From contig CADCXD010000010.1 of the NCBI GenBank assembly GCA_902806575.1, forward strand, positions 1,550,001 to 1,614,000: 64,000 nt of DNA, in the 5' to 3' direction. The number at the start of each line of letters is the position of its first letter. The first letter of the stretch is position 1. A program made the position numbers and the translations under genes. This DNA comes from Jackrogersella multiformis (taxonomy: Eukaryota > Ascomycota > Sordariomycetes > Xylariales > Hypoxylaceae). The notes below the pieces were generated by a model. That model was not told where the DNA came from and ran no database searches. It saw nothing but the letters and a program-made list of their open reading frames with translations. Positions 1 through 12,663 of this stretch are shown in pieces.

Positions 1-3
1 GGT

Positions 4-1702
4 ATGGGAGCAATCGTTTCGGTACCGATACATGGGAAGAGATCTCTAATCATCTTCGATAGCCCGACAACTCCATCCAAGGATATTTTAGACCTAGCTT
101 GCGATGGCACATCTCCTTCATTTGACAGATTGAATATGTTCCCTATTGGGAGCTCCAACTTTGGCTCGGACAGCTGGAAACTACCCCGGAACCCAGTGAT
201 TGACCTCTCTACTGAAGCAAGTCCAATGGAAAGACCAAGTCAAGTCCAGGTGGAAGAGACTCCACCACTCAATAAGCCTAGCGACGAAAGCCGCTTGTGT
301 GCCTCCCGTAGCACTCCTGTACAAGAGGTACCTTCGGAAAGGGACGGTACGTCGCTCGATAAGGAGGCGGGAATCGCTAGCTCCCCTTCTACGCAGCCTA
401 TCATTGCCTTTGATGATAGCGAGGCCATGAAATCAGGGCAATTAAAGGAAAATGATTCTGGCTTCCATCCTAGGGATCTGGGTTCCAAAATGGCCAACAG
501 GATGAGCTCCTTAGGCCAATACAAGGTGGATAGGCTCGATGAGTCCCAAGAATGTCCTAGTGGGTCATCATTGGAAAGCCCCCAACCTAACAGGCAGCCA
601 GAGAGGCTTATAGATATCGATGAGAACTCCCATGAACTTCCTATGCCTGGGGACCTTGATGAAATGGCAGATCTAAACCGTGATCATTTATCGAAGTTGC
701 TTAAGAAGCTTGAAAATAGTGGTGTCCTTGGAGAACTTGGGTACAAGAAAGAAGACCCCTCGGAGCAAGGGGTAACGAAACAGGAACCACCTCAGAATAC
801 GCCTTCTGGGCATACTCATGCTTGCTCAGATTGCAAGAAAAGCTTCAATCGACGTTGTGAATTAAAGTATGGAACCACGCTGCTCAACCTTCCCCTAGTC
901 CTTGTACTTTAGGGCTAACCATCACCTAGAAAGCACGAGAAACGGCACCTGAAGCCGTACGGTTGCACCTTTGTAGGTTGTAATAAGAAATTCGGTAGCA
1001 AGAACGACTGGAAGCGTCACGAGAATAGCCAGCACCATATGTTGGAACACTGGAGTTGCGACGAGAAACATGCTATCGAGTCTTCCAAGACCTGTGGGAA
1101 AGTTATGCAAGAGCGAGAATCATTCAAACAACACCTTGTTAAATGTCACAGCATCAATAACCCGGTAATTTTGGAAACAAAACTCGAGAAATGCCGCGTC
1201 GGGCGGAATTACGAGGTTCGTTTTTGGTGTGGGTTCTGCCGGCAAATAATCGAAGTCGAGAAGGACAGTATAGGAGCCTGGGCCGAGCGGTTTAATCATA
1301 TTGATGATCATTTTCACGGCCGTAACAACCAGACGAAGAGAGAAATCAGCGACTGGAAACATGACGGCACTGAGTCGCCAGCCAATGATTCTGAGGACTG
1401 CAGCATCATATCGTTGGCACTAGCTTCTTCGATCAACAGCGCTAATACTCTTGGCCACGGCGAACTTGAGAAGCAGCGTAATAGAACTATGAGGCAAAAG
1501 AGAAAAAGGGATGATGGATCTAATGAACCTACCAAGCGTGTCGAGTTTGGGGCCAGGTCTCATTGTGTAGGTGCCCCCTCTCTTTTCTGTGACCAATACT
1601 CTAACGTACTTGCAGTGCCAGTGTCATGAAATGATGCCTTTAACAAGCTGGCAGTGCAATTATCCTTGTGAACACAAGTTTTGTGCGGATTGTTTCGACT
1701 AA
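4..1702 (+). CDS. C2H2 zinc-finger protein with C-terminal Cys-rich motif (5' end may be incomplete)
   Basis: Predicted nuclear C2H2 protein of 528 aa; targets unknown. Exons join(4..866, 930..1566, 1616..1702). The introns (63 and 49 bp) have GT/AG ends, and both joins restore a domain. The first completes finger 1 (about residues 275-295, CSDCKKSF then KKHEKRH). Finger 2 (about 300-324) ends in the fungal signature SKNDWKRHENSQH. A further Cys/His-rich block follows (FWCGFCRQI...ERFNHIDDHF). The last exon adds 28 residues with a C-x-C...C-x3-C-x-H-x-F-C-x2-C pattern resembling a zinc ribbon or RING-like tail, which is why that intron is preferred over reading through to the stop at 1629. 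The N-terminal ~270 residues are low-complexity Ser/Pro/Glu, as in regulators. The ATG at 4 is the first in the window; coding may begin further upstream. It is similar in finger architecture to the gene at 7608. Confidence 0.75.
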
Positions 1703-1941
1703 TGCATTGGATCTTATGTCGCATCATGATGGTGTCGGGTAGTCATGAACTGAATAATCTCGAGTTGTTATTGTTGTTTTCCTTTCGATAGATCAGGAGT
1801 TAGACCGAGTATAATATATCCAAAGAAAGTAGTTCACCCATTTCTCTACCTTGCCTTATATCATAAAGTAACCAACGCGAAACGTAACGCTCTTAGTGCA
1901 ATAGCATATATCACTAGAAGTACCTAGGCATATTACCATAA

Positions 1942-1972
1942 TAGGTACCTACCTACCTAGGTAGGCACCTAG
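1942..1972. repeat. Palindromic TACCTAGGTA-family cluster
   Basis: Tandem TAGGTACCTACCTACC then TAGGTAGG; self-complementary around CCTAGG. One of many such intergenic clusters in the window. Confidence 0.8.
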
Positions 1973-4900
1973 ATACTCTTTGCGTACTGAACTTCAGGCT
2001 TGTTGCTTATTCATTCTATTCCGTGCGCAAGTAGATACCATTGCGAGATTATAAATGGTTTCTCATATACAAGTAGGAAATATGCCTTGTACCTAATACC
2101 CAAGTAGCACTACTCGGTATGTACAACAGTATAAATGTCTGCGGCGAATGTCTGATCCACGATATACGGCTAGTAAAAACTAGTTTATTAGGTTGACTCA
2201 TTCTCGGCTCTTCCTCTAGCATATTTACAGTTAGCTTAGCTACTTCAAAACTAACTAGACTCTCCCTTTTAAAGTCTAGCAAGCAAAAAAATGCATGCTT
2301 GGGGATAGGGGGTTGTTGAAATATATCCCCTTGGGAGATGTGATATACAACAACTTGCTTGGGTTTATACGGTACACGCTACGATCATTATTCTGGTGCT
2401 GTCGTTCTGAAGTGGGTGGCAAATAGTTGCGTTATGTCTCTATCGTCTTTGGTGGAACATAGGTAGTGGCGCGTCTTCTCGACTCTGGGATTAGGGTTGT
2501 TGGATTTCGACGAGGGTTAGGCTTGGTGGTTCTACTAGTAGAAGGAGATTATTGTTTTGCAAGATTTAGTTGATTTAAATCGAAGGTATTAACTCTGAAA
2601 GACGACGAAACCGAGGACGCTACGAGATAATGGTTTCATGGGGGTCTAAAGGCGAGGGACGGGACAGAGGTGACTATTAGAAGGATCGCGTTCGGACAGT
2701 CTAATCGACAAAGCCTACTCCTGGGAGGTTTCCATGAGGCGCCTATAATCATCAGTAGAGACTATGATAGGGGTTGTTCTCAACTCTGCGAGATAGTTAT
2801 ATTTACCACTTGGTCTTTCCTCTCGAAGATGATATAAAGGGGGTAGGTATTTCTTATGAATTTGCGTCGCTACAGAAGAGTTTTTTCTTAAGGCTAGGTG
2901 GCTATTAGCGATGTATCTAAGCATGTAAGCAAGGTGAGTAGGAACGCTAGGGCTAATCCCCCCGGTGCCAGGTCATATTTCCAGAGGCCTAGATCTTACA
3001 TTACCTAATTTAAAACTCAGGGGGGCTAATCATTCATCTCTAGCACTTACCAAACAGCCTCCGAGACCTTTCTGGGCAGAGTAACCGGAATACCAACAAA
3101 CCGATCTAAGAGCCGGATTCATACTAGCATGATTGTGTCTGCTTTACTCTGTCATATGCCATCTCTGAAGTTAATGAAGGTACTTTGAAAATGTTGAAGG
3201 ATTGTTGGACACATCATGGTTGTATCGTTGGCAGTGGTTTAATCTATCACAAACAGCTAGGAACTCCCGTTCCACTTATCCTTGACGGCGTTTAGACTGG
3301 ACGTATACAACTACAAGTAAACATCAGCTGGTGGTGATGGTGATAGTGGTGGTGTGGAGTCCGCCTACTCGGATAGCATTATTAAGGAATCCCCCGTGGG
3401 ACAACTTGACGATCGGCGTAAAGAGGTTGGGTAGGGATCCCACCACCAATATATTTTCTGTTTTCCATTTCATTGCTGTACAGAGGACGACTACCTACCC
3501 CTGGTGACATGATCATGGTCTCGACCAAGTCGGGTTCGGCAAGGTAGGATTCTTAGTCTTCATAGTAGACTACTAGTGGGCAGGATTTGCGTAAGTGTTG
3601 ATAATAGCTGGTGACCTGTCAAAACCGAAGGAACTCGCTAGTGTTTGGAGTCGTATTGTGCGAAGTTTTCGTACCATACCTCCTATGTTAGTAGATGTAA
3701 AGTCCTAGGGCGAAATGAAGCAAAGAGCATCGTATAAACACTTCACATATAACCATGATAGGATATCGTAATCAACAGAGGAAATATAATGCTTACAAAG
3801 GAAAAAATAATGCGTACCTACCTAGGTATACTAAACTTAGAGATATGATTGTCCCATACTGGTAGCTCGATGTAGGGAAAACTTCAGGTCGCATACCTAT
3901 CACATGTGGTAATGAGTCAGGGGTAATGTGCATATTCAAGTCCCAACAGAAACCACGCTTTAGCCGGTTTAGTAGATAGTTCATTGTAATGATGCCACTC
4001 ACATGCTTCCCATTATGTTTTATATGGAAGACAAGGGGTACGGCCAAGAATCCCTTTTTCTGAAAATTACCATCGTTGTACGGTTTACATTACCTACGTG
4101 GCCTAGGTTAGGCAGGTAGGTACCTAGTATGTCTATGACCCCTTTACATAATAACTAGACGAAGAATACCTAACACACAGCTTTGCATTTCTTTTAATTT
4201 GGCTTATATTAGGAACTTGGCGCAAAATCCAATATCTCAAAGGAAGCTATCTACTCGTTTGGTAATGTGATCATGTATGGGGATCCGGTTATGCACTATT
4301 GCTATCGTACATAGTGTATTTAACCCGGAAACCGGTGTAGGTCAAGGTCAATCGGCGGCCACATTGTCTAAGCCACCAAGCCTGTGTAACATAATATGGG
4401 CGCTTAACGTGGGAAGAGTTTACGCAAGGAACAAATCTTCAACTTTCGAGAGACTTGCAGATGCATGATGGAGGCTCAGCTCTTTAGGTTCTGAGCTTCA
4501 TCTGGATTCTGGATTCCGGATTCTGGTCTCGGGCGAAGTACTTAGAATACAGAATGATGACTGGGTGACCCTTGGTCCTTCGAACAAGATGATGCCGTTG
4601 GCCGGATTAGGGCTGGTTGGTGCCCGGAATGTGCCTACATGTTGTACTCACTTATCCATGTTTCGTGGACATGGAAATCCTTCCGAGTATCAGGACCTTG
4701 CTTGTCTATATTACCGTCCCATAAGTTCAAGGACAACAATTTCATATCCTACTTTGTCCTTACGCACGAAAAGAGCGGAAATTTGGAAGACCTCAGCCCC
4801 TGGGTCGCCTTCGTGGTCCTACACGTGTACGTGGGCTATGAATTTTCATGCGGCTCTCTTCGGCAAATGCTCTAGATGGTTCAAATGTAGGATGGGCGGA

Positions 4901-5150
4901 TGAATCAATTGGGCGCCTAGAAAACAAGACACCATGTGTCTGAATTTCGAAAGGTTACTTTATGACACCATCTTCAATCTCACTTGCAGACAGACCGGCA
5001 TTTACAGAAGGGGTAAAATTTTCAGGAGCGTGAGATTGGAGTATCGAAATGCGGTACCTATCAGGTAGGGGTAGGTACCTATGTAGGTTACAGGTATCTG
5101 TCGAGGCCCAGCTACCTACAGGTAAATACCTATGTAGTGTACATACCTTT

Positions 5151-5266
5151 TCTAGGTACCTAGGTATCCGTTGGCGGCCGCCTCGTTTCGGTACGTCCTC
5201 CCCATAGTACATATCAGGTACATCTATCTGGGAGTATACTTAGGGAAATACTTAGGTACCTAGGTA
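5151..5266. repeat. Palindromic TACCTAGGTA-family cluster
   Basis: Two near-identical words, CTAGGTACCTAGGTA (5152-5166) and TAGGTACCTAGGTA (5253-5266), about 100 bp apart in non-coding DNA. Confidence 0.8.
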
Positions 5267-7607
5267 GTATAAGTAAGCCTTTGGTTGCCTTCTTTTTATG
5301 GGTCCCGCGTATAGTGTTACTATTATCTAACACTGTATATACCAGGTAGGTACCTAGGTCCTTAAAATAGCCCCCAAGTGTACCTAGGTACATACTCGGT
5401 GAATCACGGACCACTTTGGCACTCCCGATTCTCTTCCCTCCTAAACACCTTTCTAATCTACCAATCTATTCCGTACCTATGTACATACGCAGATCCTATT
5501 TGCCGTCATCCATGATGTCTCGCGCTTCTAATTGTGCCTCGTACGTACATCTGACTGGGCATGCAAGACGACTGCAATATCCAAGATCCATCCCGCACCT
5601 TACCATCTTCGCCGTCGTTTTATAGTGGCCACCTAGGTACGGGTAGTATCTGCTACAACACGTCGTCGCTGTTATATCTCTGTATGCTGGCTTACCCTGC
5701 GAGAAACACCTACTACCTACCTATGTACATACCTACCTAAGGTAGGTAGAGGTGGTGATCATCAGCCCGCTACTTTCACATGTTGGGATAATAGGTACCC
5801 GGCCCAATCAACCCCTTTTCATTGGTGAACTTGCGAAATGGTAGCCGCCAGCGCTTGCATTCAGCTTCTTCTTGTTGGTCCGAATCTGGAAGGACGCTAG
5901 ACAGAGACTGGTCTTAATGGGAGAGGGAGGGGTGGGGGCTGGCCCGAAGCGTTGGTCGGATTTGACGCTTTCTGCACAGCAAAACAATATCGGATTACGT
6001 GCTGGAATCTTGGGTGCCTTGGGCATTCCGACATTTGGAAACCATGGCAAGGTTAATGATACATGAGTCCTAGCTCAATCGAGCCCGAGAGCTCTTGTCC
6101 TGATTCTTATCATCTCTCTGTTCTGGTGGTCCAAGGTGGCGGTCAACCTATCCAATTTCATATTTCAGGATTCGGTACGGGATCGTCCAAATTTCCCTCC
6201 ATGCGACGCCATTATTCCGTATTTCTAAGTGGTCTGGTTCGAACATCCCCCCCTGCAGCCAGCTCATCGAGAGGGAAAAACTCAGCGCTCCAACAGTAGT
6301 CGGGCGAACTTACATAGTAGCAAGGAGCCAACATCAGAGACTAACCGCGAAATTTTGATATTTGGCGTTATTACTGGACACCCCCCAAGATGCAGTAGTG
6401 AGTACCGGAATGCGAAATTTGTTGCAGGCGGTATTTCCCTATGTACGATCACCGTTTCTGGAGAACCGAATGTTTCTGCCTCGCCTTGGTGTTGCCGACC
6501 CGTTGTGCCTAGGTGGACGCCTTACTAAAGAACGCCGCAAGCCTCCACACGACTTCTCCGCGTTTGACTAGATCACCTCTGGGGAAAGATTATACACATC
6601 CTCAATCATCACTCCCTTGTCAACTTTATCACGGATGTTATGGTCGAGTATGAGCCCCTTTTATTTTATTTTTCAATCTCCACAACTCTAGATCGATATC
6701 GCAGATTTCTTAGAGATGCTATCGAAATTATGCGAGCTATTACCTACCCAGGTACCCAGGTGCCCAGGTAGTTGGCATGGTTCTATGATCGATGGATCGC
6801 GAACTACTACTGCATAACCTGCCTAGGTGGTTCGCGCACTCGCCCGCGTACAAAAGTCGTAGGTACTTCTTCTTGATTTCTGTCGATCTAGGTACCTACT
6901 CCTCTGACGGCTAAGATGCCAACTTGTTCCGTACATTCGACGGACCAGGGTATATGCATACTCGATGTACCTACTATGCCCACGGTACTTCAATAAACGC
7001 TACAGGGGTTACGCCAAGCACCAAGATGACCGCAATGGCCCTTCAGCCACGCATGCCCCCCCCTGCGACAACCCTACCACACCTCCAAGATAGAATATCT
7101 TTGCGGCTCCGCGTGGGTCGTTTCCCTCAGATTTTTTGCAAGAGCAGGATGCCCAAAACATGTGTCACCCATAACACCCGTTAGCATATTAGTTAAGTCG
7201 ATTCTTTCTCCATGGAGTCTTTTATTTTCTTGGAAGCAAGTTGCTTCATATTTATTGCTTCGCCCCATTGTTGCCTGAGAAGCATGTGTTGCTGCAACAT
7301 ATGGAAGATCAAGTTTACTTCCATCAGTCATACCATTCCCTGAGATTCTATTTTGCAAGTCTGCCTTGTGCTCTCTTCCTCTTCGCATATTATTAGCCTC
7401 TTTCCCCTTTTCCCTTCGTGGTCACTATTTACAAGACCACTTCTCTTCGAAAAGGAGGTCTCGGTCAAGACCCAACGCCGCAGGAACAGATTTCTAGATT
7501 ATTCCTATCCAATCCGCGCCCTAGATAGTCTCAAAGAGACCTGGTGGCCTGTGTACACAGCTGTTACCTAGCAGAGAACCTAGCGTTGCTAGGACACCTT
7601 GACAAAG

Positions 7608-9344
7608 ATGGAGTACCAGCAATTTTCATACTCGGAAGCTATGCAACTTCCACTCTATGTGGAAAACTCGTCAATAGACACTTCGGTCGATCCCTTGATT
7701 GACCCGGTTCTGAAGCCTTGGGCGCCGCCGATGCGGCGTTTCCTTTCGGAAGATAACAAATCTTCGCTTTTCGGCTATCAGCTGGTTGATCCTGTCTTCC
7801 CTGAGACTATTACCCGAAGAGATGACGGTATATCTCCGCTCCCGTCTAGTTTACTTCAGCGTCGAGATTCGCCATCCTTCTCTCACACATCGTCTACGAG
7901 CAGTAGTGTGTTAAGCCCACCGGGCGATGTTGACTATTACCAAGCACATTCACCACCAACACCCACTGATACGACAATGTCTCCATTCTTCACTCATTAT
8001 GAGAGCACAAGCTCTGGTGCCCAGCTATACAGGCTCACAGGCCTTGTTGGTGATTGCGTGAAGCCAATCGACATCAATCCCTATCAAGAAACGCCTGAAA
8101 TCTATTGCGATGACAACAACCCCAGATCGGAATTCCCTCAAAGGGGCTATAGTATGTCAAGCGACGACAGTTGCGCCTGCATGGAATTGTGCAATGGACG
8201 AGAGCAAACAGAAATCGCTCGACCAATGAGCCCCGGAGGATTTGCACCGACTGTGAAAGAGGAGATCCACATTCCAGAGCCTATTGAGAATTATCCAGTA
8301 TTCGAATCCGATGACGAAATAACGTCGAGCGAGGAAGCCGGGCCTCTCAACTTGAAACATGAAGATGCAGAGGACGACGAGTATAAGCCGAACCAGAGGC
8401 CAAAGCGAACAAAGCCCAGCGCAGGACGTCATGCCAGAAACCGCAAACGACGCGACAGTTCAGAGTCTATCCCAGAAGCAAAACGGCCCAAGATCGAGTT
8501 CAGCAACCCCAACGCAATTGGAAGGCCGACTGCTAAATCTGTGATTCAAGGGGCGAAGGGCAATTTCTCCTGCACCGAATGTTCAAAGAAAATATTTTTC
8601 AAGGACGAGAGCAGCCTGCAGAATCACATCAAGAAGCAGCATACTCGACCCTTCGTCTGTGTTTTCGGCTTCGCGGGTTGCAGTTCAACGTTTGCTAGTA
8701 AGAATGAATGGAAACGACATTGTTCTTCACAGCACCTTGTTTTGAATTACTGGATCTGTCAACAGGACCAATGCTCTAAGGCTTCGAGCAAATCTGCACC
8801 TGCCCGCAACCGCTCCAACCTTACTTGTTCTCAAAATACCTCCCTATCCAGTCCTCCTCGTGGGACAATCTTCAACCGTAAAGACCTGTACACCCAACAT
8901 CTTCGCCGTATGCATATCCCACCAAGCCTCAAGAAGCAGGTCAAGCAAAGGAAGCCCGCTCCTGAATGGGAAGCTCGCGAACGTGTTCACCAAGACAATG
9001 CAAAGAGGACACGCTGCGACCTCCCATCCCATATGCGATGTCCGGCGTTCGGCTGTAGCGCCCGCTTCGACGGCCCGAATGCTTGGGATGATCGGATGGA
9101 GCACGTTGCGAAGCATCTCGAGAAAGTCGTCACTGGCTCGGAACATCCAATCCAATTTGGCGGAGAACACGACAGCACCCTCATCGACTGGGCCACCCGC
9201 ACCGACATTGCCATCATCGAGATGGGGGAACAGGGAAAGTGGAAGCTATGCGACCCACTCAGGTCTAACAGCGGCTTGGCAGCTGAGGCGACTGTGGACC
9301 CGGAGGGGGACGAAGATGCCGAAGGCGAAGAGGTCGATGAGTGA
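7608..9344 (+). CDS. C2H2 zinc-finger transcription factor-like protein
   Basis: Single-exon gene, 578 aa, probably a nuclear DNA-binding protein. ATG 7608 is the first in-frame ATG of the frame. The N-terminal ~260 residues are disordered and rich in Ser, Pro and acidic residues, as in activation regions. A basic stretch (about 265-300, with RPKRTK, RNRKRR and AKRPK) is a likely nuclear localisation signal. Finger 1 lies at about 319-343 (CTECSKKIFF...HIKKQH), finger 2 at about 350-376 (ends SKNEWKRHCSSQH). A later Cys/His block (QHLRRMH, then RCPAFGCSARF...RMEHVAKH) fits the extended zinc-binding region of this fungal family. The C-terminus is acidic (GDEDAEGEEVDE). Fungal proteins of this type are often annotated only as C2H2 finger domain proteins; no target or pathway can be inferred. 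Confidence 0.85.
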   Translation: MEYQQFSYSEAMQLPLYVENSSIDTSVDPLIDPVLKPWAPPMRRFLSEDNKSSLFGYQLVDPVFPETITRRDDGISPLPSSLLQRRDSPSFSHTSSTSSSVLSPPGDVDYYQAHSPPTPTDTTMSPFFTHYESTSSGAQLYRLTGLVGDCVKPIDINPYQETPEIYCDDNNPRSEFPQRGYSMSSDDSCACMELCNGREQTEIARPMSPGGFAPTVKEEIHIPEPIENYPVFESDDEITSSEEAGPLNLKHEDAEDDEYKPNQRPKRTKPSAGRHARNRKRRDSSESIPEAKRPKIEFSNPNAIGRPTAKSVIQGAKGNFSCTECSKKIFFKDESSLQNHIKKQHTRPFVCVFGFAGCSSTFASKNEWKRHCSSQHLVLNYWICQQDQCSKASSKSAPARNRSNLTCSQNTSLSSPPRGTIFNRKDLYTQHLRRMHIPPSLKKQVKQRKPAPEWEARERVHQDNAKRTRCDLPSHMRCPAFGCSARFDGPNAWDDRMEHVAKHLEKVVTGSEHPIQFGGEHDSTLIDWATRTDIAIIEMGEQGKWKLCDPLRSNSGLAAEATVDPEGDEDAEGEEVDE

Positions 9345-11062
9345 ATTACTCTGATGAGACAGACATATTCGTCTCATCTCTCATCTACTTACTATTCGTA
9401 TACTCGATGGCAATGTAAACCGGTAGAGCAGATATGTATCTTAATGCGTCACGACGCAGTCACGCTCCCTACAGGAAGGACTGTTTTTGATGACCTACTC
9501 ACCTACCTAGGTAGAAGTAGGTAGGGACTTGTAATGATTACGGTAAATACTTGTTTGGAGGAGCATAAGAAAAAGCAGGAAGTTCTTAGAACCGTCAAAC
9601 CCAAGGGCGTTCATAACTAGGTATCAACGATGTCACGATATAACAACTATCATAGCCATTGAAACTGACCGCTCGCGAGGTTAATTACATGAAGTATGAA
9701 AATAATAATAATAATAGTACAATAAGTGCACGGACAGTCCTTCGTGGCCTCGCCTCCCCAGGTACCTGTATCGGATGAAGTGATTACCTATCGACTACCT
9801 TAGGTAGGTACCTGGCAGCTGCCTGGTTGTCGACGTTGAGCGGTCTAGTATAACTTGAGACTAGGCGCCAGGGAGTTCGGTGGGCAGATAGATGGGCTTT
9901 CTCTTAATCTCTTAATCTCGATGCTTGACCGGTCGAAGAGATTGTCGATCCAATTACGTAGCTAAGTAGGTAGAGAGCCAACCATAGGCTCGGGGCCGAG
10001 ATCTACACTGCATAGAAGTCTTCAGGAAAGAGTGGCTTATTTATTCTAGGCATTTTGTCTTAATGAAGTAGGGGTAGCCGTCCAGCCGTCTTACTTACAT
10101 ATACACCCCCATGATGATGCCGATAAGCAGTTCGATGGCATCCTAATATACCTGGGTAACCTAGCAGTCTAAGCATAGCGAGTACCTAAATAGGTACTCG
10201 GTACCTAGGTAGGTAAGCTGTGATGATAAGAGCTGAACCGTGTACCTAAAGGGTAGTTGCATTTGTTCCCTGCATAATAAAAGTGCTAAAGAGATGGATG
10301 TCTGAATAAAGGCAAAAAAGATTAAAGGTTTATTTGGATGGCGGATGTTACGCGCTAAGAGGTTCCAAGGTTATCGCTATGTTATAGGTACCTACCTACC
10401 TAGGTAGGGCTGGTAGGTACTTACATACATGACAAACGCGCTTGTGTTACTTTGCTATCGGGGTACCGTACCGAGATACTTAATTACATAGATTTAATTT
10501 TTACCCCGTTTTCCTTTTTCTTTTTGGCCTGCATCGTTTCAATTCTAGGTGTCACCCGAGACCTCGCTGCCTCGATATCGGGGAACAAGTGGGTGTTTCC
10601 GCCTTTGTCTATAATCGTTAGTTCCCGCGAATAGCGCTAAGGGTACGGTGCTGACACGCTGACATGGCAACGGCCCCCAAATCTCCACCATCCCTTCGTG
10701 GGAACTGGGAACGGGGAACGGGGAAGTAACTTCGAGTTACGGCGCTAGCACGTGTACTGTTAGAGTATACACTACAGTACAGTACAACTACAACTAGTAG
10801 GTACGTACCTAGTATTATAGACCGGCGTCAAAATATATTCTAGACTGTGTTGCACAGAAAACTCAGCCGCACCCCTTCGGTATTCTTTTCTTCACTGTCT
10901 AGATGATTACATACTCTCTGAGTCTCTTCGGCCCTTCTCCGATTCTATAATTAAACCCTCTACCGCAAACTGACGTAACAACGTCGATCGGAGTGCCTTG
11001 AGGGTTTCATCGCCGCTTGAAGACTCTCGCGGAAGCCGAACAAGGTCCCACCCACTCCCGGA
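9345..11062. other. 1.7 kb intergenic region
   Basis: No gene supported. It contains several palindromic CCTAGG words (9503-9514, 10190-10215, 10385-10408) and, at about 10780-10800, a short repeated CAGTA/ACTAC stretch. Its right end is presumably the promoter of the ubiquitin-like-domain gene. Confidence 0.6.
10190..10408. repeat. Palindromic TACCTAGGTA-family clusters
   Basis: Words at 10190-10215 (ending TACCTAGGTAGGTA) and 10385-10408 (TAGGTACCTACCTACC then TAGGTAGG), between the second C2H2 gene and the ULD-protein gene. Confidence 0.8.
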
Positions 11063-12663
11063 ATGGCTGGTCTAGACCAAGATCTAGTCGATAGAGACTT
11101 ACCATCATCGCTCGACGACAATGATACCAGCTTATTCGCGTCAACTAAGAGCAGCTCTTCAGGCGACAACAAAGATCCCGATGATCTCTCAAGCCAGAGA
11201 AGCGAGGAGTTGCTTGTTCTGCCAGCAGTTATCGATACACCTGCAGTCTCTGAGGAGGTAATATCGTATACAGCCGGAAGTGTTGCTGAGATTGGTGACG
11301 AGCCGGCTCATCAGTCGTTACCTGATCCTAAAGATAAGGGTAAAGCCCCCGTGAGGAACGGCCAAGATATATTTGAAGGAACACGTCCTGATGATGTGCA
11401 TTCATGGACACAAGCTACGAATACCCCGGGAATAATTGATAATTTAGAAGCACTCAAACTAAGTACTACATCATTCACAAATCCAGCCAATGAAGTGAGT
11501 CCTGATCGATCCTCACCGGAAAGTCACGTTCAGCGTGAAACCTCGCCGGCCTCTTCAGAGCCTAGTTCCAGAACATTAGATGTGGGGTCTGATGATGAAA
11601 GCCACAATACGATACCACAAAAACCATCTTCAAATAGCAAACAAAAACAAAAACAAAAACAAAAGGCCGAACCAGATCAAAAACAGGACCAGAACCCGGC
11701 CAGCCCGGCACCGATTACACCCGGCCCAAACACTAGCGAGGGAACCGAAGCACAGACCTTCCGGCCACTTCAGTATGGGGAATCTGGTTGGGAGAAGTCG
11801 GCTGACCGGCCGCCGAAGAAACTCCCTATTCGATTCAAGGATGCCGTAGGACGCAAATTTCTCTTTCCTTGGGAGAAGGCTAAAACCTGGGCGGTAAGTA
11901 AATTTTGGTAATTGTCAATCGATTCAGGAAAATGCTGCTGAGTTTTAACTCGAAGGATCTTGAACATGATATTTTCTTGTCTTATCTACCTGATGATGAG
12001 GGGTAGGACGTGTGTTATTTCTCGATATTTCGGCACTGATATACAAGTGTTTATTATATAAAGTATCTGACCGTGTTTTAGGGTATGGAACGACTCGTCA
12101 GAAGTTGCTTCCTCCACGTGGACAGAATAGGACCACATGTAAACGAAGGATATTACGACCTCTTCACCTCCCTTCCTTTTTCAATGTCGACGGATATCGG
12201 GCTCGGAATGGGGTCACAGCCAGAGCCTCAGAATACATCTCATACGCCAATAATTGTGATAGGGACTGCAGAAACTCAAATTCCTGGGACGTCGAATGAG
12301 CCATCGCTCCCGCAAGCTCCGACGCCGCCACCAGCTGCCCCGTCTAGCCCTGTGCAACAGAACTCGGCGGTTATCATCCTACCCGAACTCTGGGAAGATC
12401 TGATCGAGCCAGGCATGTTTATATTGATGCAAATGTGGCCTATGGAACATCCACCACCGCCACCGCCACCTCCACCACCGTTACACCACCACGTCGGCCC
12501 ACACGGGCCCCCGATGCCAGGGTTTATGGGTAGAGGGCGCGGCAGAGGTCGTGGTGTGGGGCCAGGCATGGGTCAGATGCCGCCTCTCCGACCACCCGAA
12601 TGGTTCACTACCGGACCCCCGAAGCCAAGAGGCAAGACGAGGAAGCGACAGGATGGCTTGTAG
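11063..12663 (+). CDS. Fungal ubiquitin-like-domain (ULD-type) protein, disordered and proline-rich
   Basis: Exons join(11063..11893, 12082..12663), 470 aa. The 188 bp intron begins GTAAGTA and ends TTTTAG. Splicing produces the continuous core KAKTWA/GMERLVRSCFLH, the hallmark of the fungal ubiquitin-like domain found in many uncharacterised ascomycete proteins: PIRFKDAVGRKF, then the alpha-helix segment, then HVNEGYYDLF, and later ILPELWEDLIEPGM and FILMQMWP. Here the domain (about residues 250-398) is interrupted by roughly 65 low-complexity residues between YYDLF and the ILPELW strand. The N-terminal 240 residues are disordered and include a KQ dipeptide run at about 11640-11665. The C-terminus carries a poly-Pro run (12451-12480), an RG-rich box and a basic tail. 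Function unknown; a scaffold or adaptor role is only a guess. Confidence 0.85.

Larger units (their letters stand above)
1703..7607. other. 5.9 kb gene-poor interval
   Basis: No gene is supported here. Short open frames exist (for example around 4565-4903 and 5808-6571), but none has recognisable domains, splice-joined continuations or coding-like composition. The interval is rich in the TACCTAGGTA-type palindromic words (1942-1972, 4090-4130, 5150-5270, 5345-5360, 5715-5750, 6740-6770). The last several hundred bases are likely promoter and leader of the downstream C2H2 gene. Confidence 0.6.

Noticed and set aside
4565..4903. Overlapping open frames with hydrophobic segments in the first gene-poor interval
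   Set aside because: Two frames are equally open and neither gives a known domain; likely chance.
5808..6571. Cluster of open frames on both strands that might be a relic gene
   Set aside because: No frame or combination of frames gave a recognisable motif; relic status cannot be supported.
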